Shown here piece after piece: positions 21,142 through 30,610 of a stretch of 64,000 nucleotides of DNA. The stretch is from Gari tellinella (Eukaryota; Mollusca; Bivalvia; Cardiida; Psammobiidae), in assembly GCA_922989275.2 (NCBI GenBank), contig OV277869.1, forward strand, positions 1,860,001 through 1,924,000, in the 5' to 3' direction. The first letter of the stretch is position 1; the number at the start of each line of letters is the position of its first letter. The notes beneath the pieces are model-generated. The model searched no databases and was not told the DNA's origin. It saw only the letters and a program-made list of their open reading frames with translations. The position numbers and the translations under genes are program-made.

Positions 21142-21666
21142 AGGGACTCGCAACCGGATGGTGTTCTTGTCAAAATAAAATAAAATACTCAAATAAAAGC
21201 AAATTTGTGGCATTATTTGGCTTTTGACATTAAAAAAATATGATCAGTCCAAAACACGTCTCAAGAATCGTCACCGAATCTTAGTTTTTTAGATATTTTC
21301 CATCGTTTTTCCATAGCGTTAGCTAACGGTATAGTTGTTGTTGTTGCTTCTCTACACGGGGTCAGACATAAACCCGAGCCGAATAATGTTCTATTAATAG
21401 CTATCATTGAAGTACGTTAATTCGCTAACATATATATAGAGAGCGTCCGTAGCCGAGGGCGTGAAGGCGTTGCCTCATTTTACATTTTTGTCTCCGCATG
21501 GATGGTCACGGGTTCGAATCCCACCAGAGCCTCTTCTTTTTTTTTTTTGGAAATGCATTTTTTAACAGAATTTATTATCCTAAACTAAATTTTACCCATT
21601 TATATAAGCATTTGACATATATTTACAAATTACTATTTTTAATGCTTGATCCGGTTGCGAGCCTCT
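21142..21666 (+). mobile_element. P1: TTAA-flanked element with tRNA-like unit
   Basis: Terminal repeats AGGGACTCGCAACCGGAT and ATCCGGTTGCGAGCCTCT, flanked by TTAA on both sides. Removing the element and one TTAA restores GACAGCTTAAAGCAAAGG, the expected F-MITE hairpin arm, which proves the insertion boundaries. TTAA duplication is the piggyBac hallmark; no transposase present. Confidence 0.85.
21441..21533 (+). tRNA. tRNA-like Pol III unit inside P1
   Basis: GAGCGTCCGTAGCCGAGGGCG (leucine/serine-like D arm) and GGTTCGAATCCCACC (B box), followed within 10 bp by a long T run that could stop Pol III. The T stem has only three pairs and no clean acceptor stem, so it is tRNA-like and not a normal tRNA gene. 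Confidence 0.5.
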
Positions 21667-21810
21667 TTAAAGCAAAGGTAAAATTAAAACAGAAAACTCC
21701 AAAAGTAGTTTTCTGTTTTACTTTCACCTTGCTTTAATCACGAATGAATAACAAAGTTGTTATTCAATTGCATTCGTGCTTTAATCAGTCACCTATCTAT
21801 ACTAGTAATA

Positions 21811-21816
21811 TTTATT
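21811..21816 (-). promoter_or_regulatory. candidate polyadenylation signal of the MIB/HERC2 gene
   Basis: AATAAA on the minus strand about 145 bp after the stop codon, before the nested transposons at 21.1-21.8 kb. It is the first canonical hexamer seen downstream; no transcript evidence is available. Confidence 0.4.
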
Positions 21817-21959
21817 CAGCCATTAATTTCAACCTTGAAACAAATATGGATATAGCCATTCTAAAGCAGACGATATTTTGAAGGTGCAAGGGTTTAATTT
21901 CAGTGATTAAACCATTGTATAAATGAAAGCAACCAAAGTTGTACATTTTCTTTTAACAT

Positions 21960-22127
21960 TCATTTTCCTGAAGAGGGAGGATTATATGACCCGGGGACAA
22001 ACTTAAGATCGTAGGCCCCTTCTGCCCCCATACGGTAGGTGTTTTCGGCCCCATTGTCCCACTTGACTTTCACCCAGCCACTAGAGGGCGTGCCGATCTG
22101 TATGATATCACCCTTGCCATGGCTATC
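21960..22127 (-). CDS. last coding exon: second half of MIB/HERC2 domain 3 and stop
   Basis: Terminal coding exon, 168 bp including TGA, entered in phase 0 after a polypyrimidine tract and CAG. It encodes DSHGKGDIIQIGTPSSG, then WVKVKWDNGAENTYRMG, then AEGAYDLKF and a short Pro/Ser tail ending SSGK. This is the most canonical MIB/HERC2 half-domain in the gene (KWDNG, YRMG, YDL). Summed exons give about 640 residues. A MITE lies about 18 bp upstream of the acceptor. Confidence 0.88.
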   Translation of the reverse strand, partial: DSHGKGDIIQIGTPSSGWVKVKWDNGAENTYRMGAEGAYDLKFVPGSYNPPSSGK

Positions 22128-22148
22128 CTGAAAAAAAAAAAGATTTAA

Positions 22149-22390
22149 TCCATTACCCCATAAATACGCCCTTATACGCCTTTAATTTTTTCCTCAGCTG
22201 AAGAATAAAGTTCCACTTTATACAATGGATATGCACCATAAGAAAGGGTTTATACAGAAATAGTTTCTATATATGTACATGTACTAGCAGATGGTAGCTT
22301 AAAGCTGATGTAAAGTAAAGCAAAATGTGCCTTCAGGCTTTAAGTAGTAATTTGTCTTCAAAATTGGAAAAAAGCCTTTCGGTTAATGGT
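22149..22390 (-). mobile_element. MITE B next to the last MIB/HERC2 exon
   Basis: TTAA both sides (22145-22148, 22391-22394). One hairpin arm is missing. Lies 18 bp from the acceptor of the terminal exon. Confidence 0.75.
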
Positions 22391-22496
22391 TTAACACTTT
22401 TTACATACAGTGGAGCACTCCTCTAAACCGGAAGTCTCTAGCCGGACAAATATTTGTGTCCCACGCACATATTCTGCTTACTTACAAAGATACGTA

Positions 22497-22876
22497 GGTT
22501 TAGCAGTCATCTACAGACCCCCTCCATCCACGGCAAACGGTCTAAAAATCTCAGACTTTTATTATGTTTATTTTATATCTAATTGTAGTTATTTGTCTTT
22601 TCCTGGCGGCCTGCATTTGGGCGCTCTACTATTGTTTCTATCGGTCGACAATCAGAAGCCGGTTGCTTCATTGCTGATTGATGGGAGTAATGTGATCGCC
22701 ATTTTGGGGGCTGTCTTTTATATGTTTATTCATGTTTATTTTAGATCATATTGCAGTTATTTTGTCTTTTCTTGTTTGTAGGTACATTTGTGTAACTTCA
22801 TGTGAAGCGCTTTTGAACGCACTACCCCTGTGTGAAAAGAGCGCTATATAAATCTGATATAATAATAATAATAATA
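22497..22876 (+). mobile_element. internally deleted copy of the same LINE
   Basis: About 60 bp matches the endonuclease region (59799-59858, VIYRPPP coding), then jumps directly to the 3' UTR (62761 onward) and ends with the same tail and (ATA)n. About 2.9 kb is missing between, with a TTT shared at the junction. Non-coding. Confidence 0.8.
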
Positions 22877-22976
22877 TAAGACAGGTGGCTGCTTAATACA
22901 GGACACTAGTAGTGCAGAAAGTTTCTGCATTTAGCAACCACAATTCCTAAACGACTGAAGATTTGAATTATTTTAA

Positions 22977-23119
22977 CCCCTTCACTGCCATGCAAACAGT
23001 TTGGAGCCTGATCAGACGCCGGGTTACCCGGCGTCTGATCTGGCTCCAAACTGTTTGCATCGGAAATAATAGTTTGAGCGTAAACGCGTTTATTGGGAAA
23101 GAATAACGTATTATCCACT
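22977..23119 (+). mobile_element. chimeric MITE: D-type left end, A-type right half
   Basis: TTAA plus CCCCTTCACTGCCA (D-type end) runs straight into the complete A hairpin (22991-23059) and A right half ending TATTATCCACTA. The switch is at the hairpin arm TGCAAACAG that the two families share. Confidence 0.75.
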
Positions 23120-23267
23120 ATATCAATTTTAAAAATTTTTCGTCTGCTGTTATTTCTAAAAAATACAAGTTTAGGTATTTTGAATTAAGCAATATTAAAA
23201 CGAGTGTTTAACAGTTTGGATCATGATCAGTCACCACGTTACTGTCAAGTATTATAATCTGCTTTAA

Positions 23268-23878
23268 CCCTATAACCGCCAAAATATCGGCTGCATTGGT
23301 AGTGTCGTCTGCAATATTATAAAAAGTCAGCTTTAGGGCTGTTTTGACTGAATACATGTCGATACGAGTGTCAAACAGTTTGGTTCCTGATCAGACGCCG
23401 CACAAGGTGACATGATTGAAACATATAAAATACTATCAGGGAAATATGACAAGAGGGCGACAGGAAATGTACTAAAAACCAGAAATGAAATGGCTGAAAG
23501 AACATCAGTCAGGGGGAACTCTCAACAGTTATTTGTGCAACAATCTACATGTAACCGTGATGTCAGAAAATTTAGCTTCGGCCTAAGAACGGCAGACGCA
23601 TGGATCGCTATCCGGACCATGTTATACACTCAAAGGACACAAACACCTTAAAAAACAGACTGGATAGGTTCTGGAAGGACCAACCGATACTTTTTGACCA
23701 TAAGGCTACTCTAATAACCGGAAACAATAAATGTAACACAAGTGAGTCCAACATAGAGGATCTACTAGAACCTGCGCTGGAAACCAACGATAAGTAACGA
23801 TAAGTAAGTTACGCGGAGTCTGATCAGGATCCAAGTTGTTTGCAAATGCGCCTTTTGACGCCTTTGGCAGTGAAAAAG
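23268..23878 (-). mobile_element. MITE D split by a retroelement fragment
   Basis: TTAA ends at 23264 and 23879; hairpin arms at 23369-23401 and 23808-23844 are separated by the LINE fragment 23402-23807. Confidence 0.8.
23402..23807 (+). mobile_element. 5'-truncated non-LTR fragment inserted in a hairpin apex
   Basis: Encodes remnants of a reverse-transcriptase C-terminus: GDMIETYKILSGKYD, then VRKFSFGLRTADAW and, in another frame, KNRLDRFW. This differs in sequence from the 59 kb LINE. It ends in two CGATAAGTAA units, a tail of the LINE type. It splits a D-type MITE hairpin between GACGCCGC and GTTACGCGG. Confidence 0.75.
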
Positions 23879-23991
23879 TTAAACCGGTTCATACTGATAT
23901 TGCATCGGTCGAAAGTCTGAACATCTAAAATTAAGAAACTAAAGCAGACGGTATTTTTAAGCAGACGATATTAGATCAATAAAAGGTCTAC

Positions 23992-24158
23992 CTGTTCTTC
24001 CCACTTCCAGTCCCTGCCCCTCATCACCCTGGCCCCTAAGTACAACATCTTCGCCAGCTGGGGTCCATACGTAGGGACAACTATGGTAGTCGTAGGGGCA
24101 ACCGTGGTAGTCGTAGTCGTAGTCGTAGGGACAACTTTTGTAGTCGTAGGGGAAGTAA
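23992..24158 (-). CDS. Thr-rich linker and first half of MIB/HERC2 domain 3
   Basis: Exon of 167 bp, phase 1 to phase 0, acceptor TGTACAATAG and donor CAG|GTAGAC. A linker of repeated PTTT/VAPTTT units (about 30 residues) precedes YGPQLAKMLYLGARVMRG and RDWKWEEQ, the MIB/HERC2 start. The linker DNA is a simple repeat of ACG/ACT Thr codons, so its length may vary between alleles. Confidence 0.85.
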
Positions 24159-24205
24159 CTATTGTACACATCAGAACAAACATAAGTAAGAGTTATCTCA
24201 TATAA

Positions 24206-24423
24206 ACTCTTTCACTGCCAATGACGCCTAAAGGAGACTTTGCAAAAGGTTTGGAACCTGATCAGACGCCGCGTAGAACCAAAACTGTTTGACACACGTA
24301 TCGATATGTTTTAAGTCATGCTTTACTGAATCTTACTTTGAAACAATCTTGCAAACAACGATGCAGACGACAATGAAACGGTGAAGGGGTAAAATTATCA
24401 CGATTAATTTGGTAGCGAAAGAG
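24206..24423 (+). mobile_element. MITE D, old copy
   Basis: CTCTTTCACTGCCAATGACGCC...GTAGCGAAAGAG, with ATAA and TTGA replacing the TTAA flanks; hairpin shortened. Confidence 0.7.
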
Positions 24424-24474
24424 TTGAGGAGAAGGAAATGTAATCAATTCCAGATAAAACTATACATGTACATC

Positions 24475-24905
24475 AATTGCAAACAGTTTCGAGCCAAATC
24501 AGACGCCGAGCAACTCAGTCTCTGATTATGCTCTATAGTGTTTGTCTCTCAGCTTTGAATAAATCGCCAATATTACTAAACCTGTAATTTCTCAACTTTA
24601 TTGCACTTGCGTTGCTGTTTAGTTCCGTTAACCCTTTCACTCTCAATGGCGTCATAAAGGGCGTTTGCAAACAGTTGGGTCCAGATCAGATGCCACGTAA
24701 CGCGGCGTCTGATCAGGACCTAAACTGTTTGACATTCTTATTGATATTTATTAAGTCAAACAATCTAAAATCTGACTTTGAAATGTGCCTTGCAGACAAC
24801 AATAACGAAGCAGCCGACAATAAAGCGGTGAATGGGTAAACATCTCCCGAATAATTTGACCATGAAGGATTTAACCAAGAAAGAATAAACATATCCCTGC
24901 TGCAC
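24475..24905 (-). mobile_element. degenerate MITE A interrupted by a D element
   Basis: A hairpin remnant (GCAAACAGTTTCGAGCC), TGCGTTGCTGTTTAGTTCCG, then D copy 24632-24870, then AAGAAAGAATAAACATATCCCTGCTG, which is the A terminus. Confidence 0.65.
24632..24870 (+). mobile_element. MITE D (239 bp) nested in MITE A
   Basis: Ends CCCTTTCACTCTCAATGG / ACCATGAAGGAT with TTAA both sides; hairpin 24665-24730 (CCGCGTAACGCGG-type centre). TTAA suggests piggyBac-type mobilisation. Confidence 0.85.
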
Positions 24906-24944
24906 CGTTCAAACATTTACGTAACTAATAGCCCTACTGGAGTA

Positions 24945-25197
24945 CAGTAAAATCTCTCTATTACGAGGACTAACTTGTCTTAATTATTATGTGGTTACGA
25001 CAGTGGCAGCTAAAGCAAGGTGACAGTAAAACAGAAAGCTCCTTTAGGAGCCCTCTGTTTTACTGTCTTATACTTCTACTTCTACCAATTAACGGCCGCC
25101 GTCATCTTGCTGACAATTCTGCCTCTGTCACATTGCTATATCAGCGCTGTCACCTGCTTTTTGTACAATCAATAAGCCTTCGTTTTAGTCGTCGTAA
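24945..25197 (+). mobile_element. MITE F with an internal insertion
   Basis: CAGTAAAATCTCTCTATTACG start, hairpin 25010-25070, about 70 bp of foreign sequence, then CTGTCACCTGCTTTTTG...CCTTCGTTTTAGTCGTCG. Confidence 0.65.
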
Positions 25198-25259
25198 TTT
25201 AGCGTATAATATGAAACACATTTTCCTCGGTACCTATTCTTAGTCCCAAACATATACCG

Positions 25260-25520
25260 GCGGACGTGGACCAGTGGTAGCACACCGACTGCGGAACCAG
25301 GGTCGAGAGATCGACCCCCTGCCGGATCAAGTCTTTCGGATGAGACTTTATAAACCGAGGTCAGACGTAACAGTGCTTTACACTGGGCATTCAAACGAAC
25401 CAGAGAACTCTGTCTATAACAATAGTAAGGCATCGTGCCCGGAATTTCTGTACCCACCCCTCTCTGGGACGTCTAATTAGCTCACAGAAGGCAGAAACGG
25501 ACGTTAACAAACAAACCTAA
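25260..25520 (+). mobile_element. tRNA-derived SINE
   Basis: GGACCAGTGGTAGCACACC (A box) and GAGAGATCGACCCCC (weak B box) are followed by TCTTTCGGATGAGACTTTA and AACCGAGGTC, a second conserved SINE core type. The 3' end runs into A-rich AACAAACAAACC. Confidence 0.65.
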
Positions 25521-25666
25521 TCATCTACCCAAAATAGTCTAACATGGAATATTAGTGGAATATCTCTAATAGATCTATCATTAATTAACCTATTAAAACA
25601 AAGCGTCCATAATGTAACTAAACATAATCAAACAGTGTAGACACTTTATGTTTTTTTAGTACTTAC

Positions 25667-25823
25667 CTTGTTGGGTTATACTACCACTGAATGGTGTGAC
25701 GTCATGTTTGCCCCCAAACCCCATTCGGTATGCATTTGTTGCGTTCGTCTCAAACCACCTAACAGTTACGTATCCCGGTATGGGCGTTCCTACCTTTTCT
25801 ACTATACCAATGCCGTGCTTGTC
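25667..25823 (-). CDS. second half of MIB/HERC2 domain 2
   Basis: Exon of 157 bp, phase 0 to phase 1, acceptor TTATGTACAG and donor AAG|GTAAGT. It encodes DKHGIGIVEKVGTPIPG, then YVTVRWFETNATNAYRMG, then GGKHDVTPF, with the YRMG and HDV/YDL landmarks of the MIB/HERC2 domain. Two potential N-glycosylation sites (NAT, NAY lacks Ser/Thr so only NAT counts firmly) fit a secreted protein. Tandem copies of an A-MITE end begin about 15 bp upstream of its acceptor. Confidence 0.86.
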
Positions 25824-25843
25824 CTGTACATAAATAGAGAAGA

Positions 25844-25975
25844 CGTTATTCTGACGTCATTCGTGGCGTCATATAGTGGAGAAGACGTTATTCTGACGTT
25901 ATTCGTGACGTCATACAGTGGATAAGACGTTATTCTGATGTCATTCGTGACGTCATACTGTCGAGAAGACGTTAT
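25844..25975 (+). repeat. tandem copies of an A-type MITE end with CRE palindromes
   Basis: Three to four units of about 45 bp: (CAGTGGAGAA)GACGTTATTCTGACGTCATTCGTGACGTCA. The last merges into a degenerate A element (to about 26250). The same junction, TTCTTACGTCATTGGTGACGTCATA, occurs once at 46550-46580. Confidence 0.8.
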
Positions 25976-26401
25976 GTCTTCCCCAAATAAAAGCTAAACC
26001 ATAATTATGTCAATTCCACAATAATTATAACAATATTCCAGATAGGGAATTTAAAATGGTATTAATATATAAACTGGCAGTCTGTTCGTTTCTACTAAAC
26101 AATTTGGAGCAACATCTGATGCCGGGCAACACGGCATTCGGCTAGGTTCGAAACTGTTCGCTATTCAGATTAAAGCCAATTGTTAACATTATCAAAAACA
26201 ATAAAAGTTCTGTATTTTATTTCACGGGCACAAATCGTTTTAATTCCCCACGTTTAAACGGAGCTAAACGCAATTTTCAAACAATAAATAAACAAAAAAT
26301 AAATAATAAAAATATTTTGAGATCTGTTTTGACCTTGACCGGAGCCCAGCTGCTCTTAATTTCTACATTTTATCGCATTTTGTTTTTATACATGTTCGTT
26401 T

Positions 26402-26645
26402 CACCCTTATACTCTCAATGATGCCTAAACGCGTGTTTACAAACAGTTTGGATCCTGATCAGACGCCGCGTGACGCAGCGTCTGATCAGGATTCAAACTG
26501 TTTGACACTCGTTTTGAAATTTCTTCAGTCATACTGCCTTATTTTTTTAAAACTTTGAAACGATATTGCAAACAACAAAATTGAAGCAGACGACATTGAA
26601 ACGGTGAAGGGGTAAAACTCTCACGAAAATTTGATCATGATAGGA
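26402..26645 (+). mobile_element. MITE D abutting a splice donor
   Basis: Hairpin 26437-26503 with CGCCGCGTGACGCAGCG centre; right end TGATCATGATAGGA then TTAA (26646-26649), 5 bp from exon 26655-26731. Left TTAA is mutated and borders an old A-type sequence (CGCATTTTGTTTTT...GTTCG). Confidence 0.75.
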
Positions 26646-26654
26646 TTAACACAC

Positions 26655-26731
26655 CTGGTTACCGTAGATCCAATCTGGACCCCTTACCACAAGGTCTCCA
26701 GGACGAACACCGTAACGTATGGTTGTTGAGC
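26655..26731 (-). CDS. first half of MIB/HERC2 domain 2
   Basis: Exon of 77 bp, phase 1 to phase 0, acceptor TTCATGCAG and donor CAG|GTGTGT. It encodes STTIRYGVRPGDLVVRG and then PDWIYGNQ, a diverged form of the RVVRGPDWKWGDQ start. The intron is interrupted by a TTAA MITE beginning only 5 bp after the exon, leaving a minimal GTGTG donor. Confidence 0.8.
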
Positions 26732-27200
26732 CTGCATGAATATAAGAGCATCATTGTTATGAACGACCACTTTGGCTAAAACAAATACCAATGAACGGAA
26801 ACCTTGAATAGTTATAAAAAGCCTTATCTCTTAAAGACATCTCCTGACGACCTTTCGATCATAACGCCTTGTCAGACAATTTCCTGGCAAAAAGCATGGA
26901 TCTTATGGACATGAAGTAGCAAAGAACCATTGAAGCTTCTCGTGTGAGACACAACCTTTATATTTGATAGTTTGGTTAGAAATAACCATTGACAATCACT
27001 AGAGCATGAGTATTATCTGAGCCCCAATAGGTAATTTGAGATTGGGATAGCATGTGCTGCAGGCTTTGACAGTTAAAATTCACACCTATCCAGACAATGG
27101 GGGTGGGGGGGGGGGTGTTAGTCCATCAAAGCACTGAGGAAAAGTCTTTAAGACGAACTTAGCAGCAATTCATCAGTTGACTTGCGATAACGCGAACTCC
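26732..27200. other. intron sequence without recognisable features
   Basis: Only a G-rich run near 27100 stands out. Confidence 0.6.
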
Positions 27201-27205
27201 CTTAA

Positions 27206-27460
27206 CAGGGCTGCCATTTCTCCGGATTTTTCCTAAATCTTCGGATCTTTTTCTAGAACATGGTAGCTTAAAGCAGGCTGAAAGTAAAGCAGAATGAGCC
27301 ATAGGGCGCATTCTGCTTTACTTCCAGCCTGCTTTAAGTAGTCACGTGTCAACAAAACTAGAAACAGGCTATGAGGTAAAGGTACGATTCGTAAATTCGC
27401 AATTGAAAAATGCAAATTTCAAAATCTTAGGATTTTTCATGTCAACTTATGGCAGCCCTG
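27206..27460 (+). mobile_element. MITE C (255 bp)
   Basis: CAGGGCTGCCATTTCTCC...TATGGCAGCCCTG, direct duplication CCTTAA on both sides. Confidence 0.9.
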
Positions 27461-27466
27461 CCTTAA

Positions 27467-27820
27467 CCATTGGCCTATAGCCTGTTTCTAGTCAAGTTTA
27501 AAGATAGCTAGGTGAAGCAGGTTGAAAACAAAGCAGAATGAAGGTGCATTCTTCTTTATTTTCAGCCTGTTTAAGCTACAATCTGATAACCCATTACCCT
27601 ATAGCTTGTTTCTAGTATGGAATATATCTGACCACTTAAAGCAGGGTGAAAGTAAATCAGAATGCGCCTTAAGGCACATCCTGCTTTACTTTCAACCTGC
27701 TTTAAGCTATCATCTACTAGAATATAGAAACTATTTTTGATGATATATATTAAATTATTAATGCATGTATAAATTGAAACTATTTTCTGCAGTGTAGGAA
27801 TAAATCAAAGGCGTAAACAA
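27467..27820 (+). mobile_element. two adjacent MITE B copies, second hosting element M
   Basis: GGCCTATAGCCTGTTTCTAG starts the first (to about 27585) and CCATTACCCTATAGCTTG the second, whose hairpin is 27638-27710 and whose right end resumes at 30721 after element M. Confidence 0.65.
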
Positions 27821-28249
27821 GAGCGTGTCCCAGTTACACGAATGCCCCCGATGATACAGGGAGGGGAATCCAGACTATCAAACGTAAAAGTTAGAGAGCT
27901 GAAACTGTAGTGGAGCGCCATTTTGAGGACTTCAAGGGCCATTACTCCAAAGGGCCTAGCATAAATTGGTGCCGCTGGTTATCCAAATTGGTCTCCATTT
28001 TATGTCAACAAACATTTTCAGAAAGTTTGGTGATGATCAGATGAAAAGCAATGTGTTTGTGAAACACAAATGCCCCCAGCCAGCATCATGTTCTGTAATG
28101 TAATGCTTATTTGCAAAAATAGGTCAAAAGTCATGGTCGTAGGGTAAATGAAACATTGGCATGGTTGGAGAAGTCTTAACACAAGAAACCTATACAGTAT
28201 GGAAGCTCTAGGCCTACTGGTTCAAATGTTATAGGCGTATAAAGATTTA

Positions 28250-30610
28250 TACAAATAAAGGTCAAAGGTCAAGGTCACAAGGGCAAAAACGTAGGTATGG
28301 TTGGAAAGGTCTTGACACAAGAAATATATACACAAAATATGAAAGCCGTAGGCCTACTGGTGCAAATGTTATAGCCATTTAAAGATTTCAACAAAAGTAG
28401 GTCAAATGTCAAGGTCACAAGGTCAAAAAGTTTGGTATGGTTAGAAAGGGAAAACACATGTCAAGTATAAAAGGCCAAGGTGCAAAAATGCAAAAGTTCT
28501 ATCCAAGGTTAAGGTTTTTGGTTAAAGTTTGATTAAATAGGTCAAAGATCGAGGTCAAGGTCACATGGTCAAATATGTTGGTATGGTTGGAAAGGTCTTG
28601 ACACAAGAAATATACATACAAAATATTAAAGCCCTGGGCCAACTGGTGCAAATGTTATAGCCATTTAAAGATTTTTACAAAAGTAGGTCAAATGTCAAGG
28701 TCACAAGGTCAAACAGTTTTGTATGGTTGGAAAGGTCTTGCCATGAAGAATACACATGCCAAGTATAAAAGGCCCAGGTTCAAAAATGCAAAAGTTATAG
28801 CCAATGTTAATGTTTTTGGTTAAAGTTTGATTAAATAGGTCAACGGTGAAGGTCAAGGTCACATGGTCAAAGATGTTGGTATGGTAGGAAAGGTCTTGAC
28901 ACAAAACATATACATACAATACATACACCGCAACCATGGCCTAGTGGTTAGGGCGCCCGCCTCGGAAGCGGAAGGTCGAAGGTTCGAATCCCGGAGCCGG
29001 ATACGGGGTTTGGACTGATATGGCCGGTTGGTGAGCCGCCAGCTAGTTAAACGAATGGTTACCGTAGGCCCATCTCTGCCAGGCGCCCGGCACTAAGAGA
29101 AGGGATTCGGGAGGTACTGTGCACGCAAAAAGGATAGGTGTCTCATAAGCCAAACTGGCTGGCCCTTTCAATAGGGGTGACACTACAATAAACAAAGCCT
29201 TTACCTTTACCTTTTACAACATATTAAAGCCCTATGCTAACTGGTGCAAATGTTATAGCAATTTAAAGATTTTTACAAAAGAAGGTCAAATGTCAAGGTC
29301 AAGGTCAACAAGTTTTGTATGGTTGGAAAGGTCTTGCCATGAGGAATACACATGCCAAGTATAAAATGCCCAGGTGCAAAAATGCAAAAGTTATAGCCAA
29401 GGTTAAGGTTTTTGGTTAAAGTTTTATTAAATAGGTCAAAGGCCAAGGTCGCATGGTCAAAGATGTTGGTATGGTTGGAAAGGTCTTGACACAAGAAATA
29501 TACATACAAAATATGAAAGCCCTGGGCCTACTGATTCAAATGTTATAGCCATTTAAAGATTTTTACAAAAGTAGGTCAAATTTCAAGGTCAAGGTCACAA
29601 GGTCAAAAAGTTTTATATGGTTGGAAAGGTCTTGCCATGAGGAATACACATGCAAAGTATAAAATGCCCAGGTGCAAAAATGCAAAAGTTATAGCCAAGG
29701 TTAAAGTTTTTGGTTAAAGTTTGATTAAATAGGTCAAAGGTCAAGGTCGCATGGTCAAAGATGTTGGTATGGTTGGAAAGGTCTTGACAAAAGAAATATA
29801 CATACAAAATATGAAAGCCCTGGGCCTACTGATTCAAATGTTATAGCCATTTAAAGATTTTTACAAAAGTAGGTCAAATTTCAAGGTCAAGGTCACAAGG
29901 TCAAAAAGTTTTATATGGTTGGAAAGGTCTTGCCATGAGGAATACACATGCAAAGTATAAAAGGCCCAGGTGCAAAAATGCAAAAGTTATAGCCAAGGTT
30001 AAGGTTTTTGGTTAAAGTTTTATTAAATAGGTCAAAGGCCAAGGTCGCATGGTCAAAGATGTTGGTATGGTTGGAAAGGTCTTGACACAAGAAATATACA
30101 TACAAAATATGAAAGCCCTGGGCCTACTGATTCAAATGTTATAGCCATTTAAAGATTTTTACAAAAGTAGGTCAAATTTCAAGGTCAAGGTCACAAGGTC
30201 AAAAAGTTTTATATGGTTGGAAAGGTCTTGCCATGAGGAATACACATGCAAAGTATAAAAGGCCCAGGTGCAAAAATGCAAAAGTTATAGCCAAGGTTAA
30301 GGTTTTTGGTTAAAGTTTGATTTAATAGGTCAAAGGTCAAGGTCAAGTTCACATGGTCAAAGATGTTGGTATGGTTGGAAAGGTCTTGACAAAAGAAATA
30401 TACATACAAAATATGAAAGCCCTGGGCCTACTGGTGCAAATGTTATAGCCATTTAAAGATTTTTACAAAAGTAGGTCAAATGTCAAGGTCACGGTCACAA
30501 GGTCAAAAAGATTTGTATGGATGGAAAGGTCTTGATACAGGGAAGACACATGCCAAGTATAAAAGGTCCAGGTACAAAAATGCAAGAGTTATAGCCAAGG
30601 TTAAGGTTTT
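28250..30610. repeat. 298-bp tandem array in element M
   Basis: About seven to eight units with the landmarks GTATGGTTGGAAAGGTCTTG (twice per unit, so partly a 150-bp sub-period) and TTATAGCCATTTAAAG. The SINE at 28928 interrupts one unit. The four units between 29273 and 30450 are the most alike. Confidence 0.8.
28928..29215 (+). mobile_element. tRNA-derived SINE inserted in the 298-bp array
   Basis: ATGGCCTAGTGGTTAGGGCG (A box) and GGTTCGAATCCCGG (B box) start the element; it ends in a TTTACC repeat. Imperfect flanking duplications (ACAATACATA / ACAACATA) interrupt the array unit between CATACA and AATATTAAAGCC. Confidence 0.75.

Larger units (their letters stand above)
21070..21803 (+). 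mobile_element. MITE F hosting the P1 element
   Basis: CAGTAACACCTCCCTATTACG start; hairpin arm GACAGCTTAA is interrupted by P1 (21142-21666) and continues AGCAAAGG...TTACTTTCACCTTGC. An added palindrome (ACGAATGAATAACAAAG...) lies at 21739-21776. Confidence 0.75.

Noticed and set aside
21441..21533. Functional tRNA-Leu or tRNA-Ser gene
   Set aside because: Only part of the T stem pairs and no acceptor stem forms, so it is listed as tRNA-like within a transposon.
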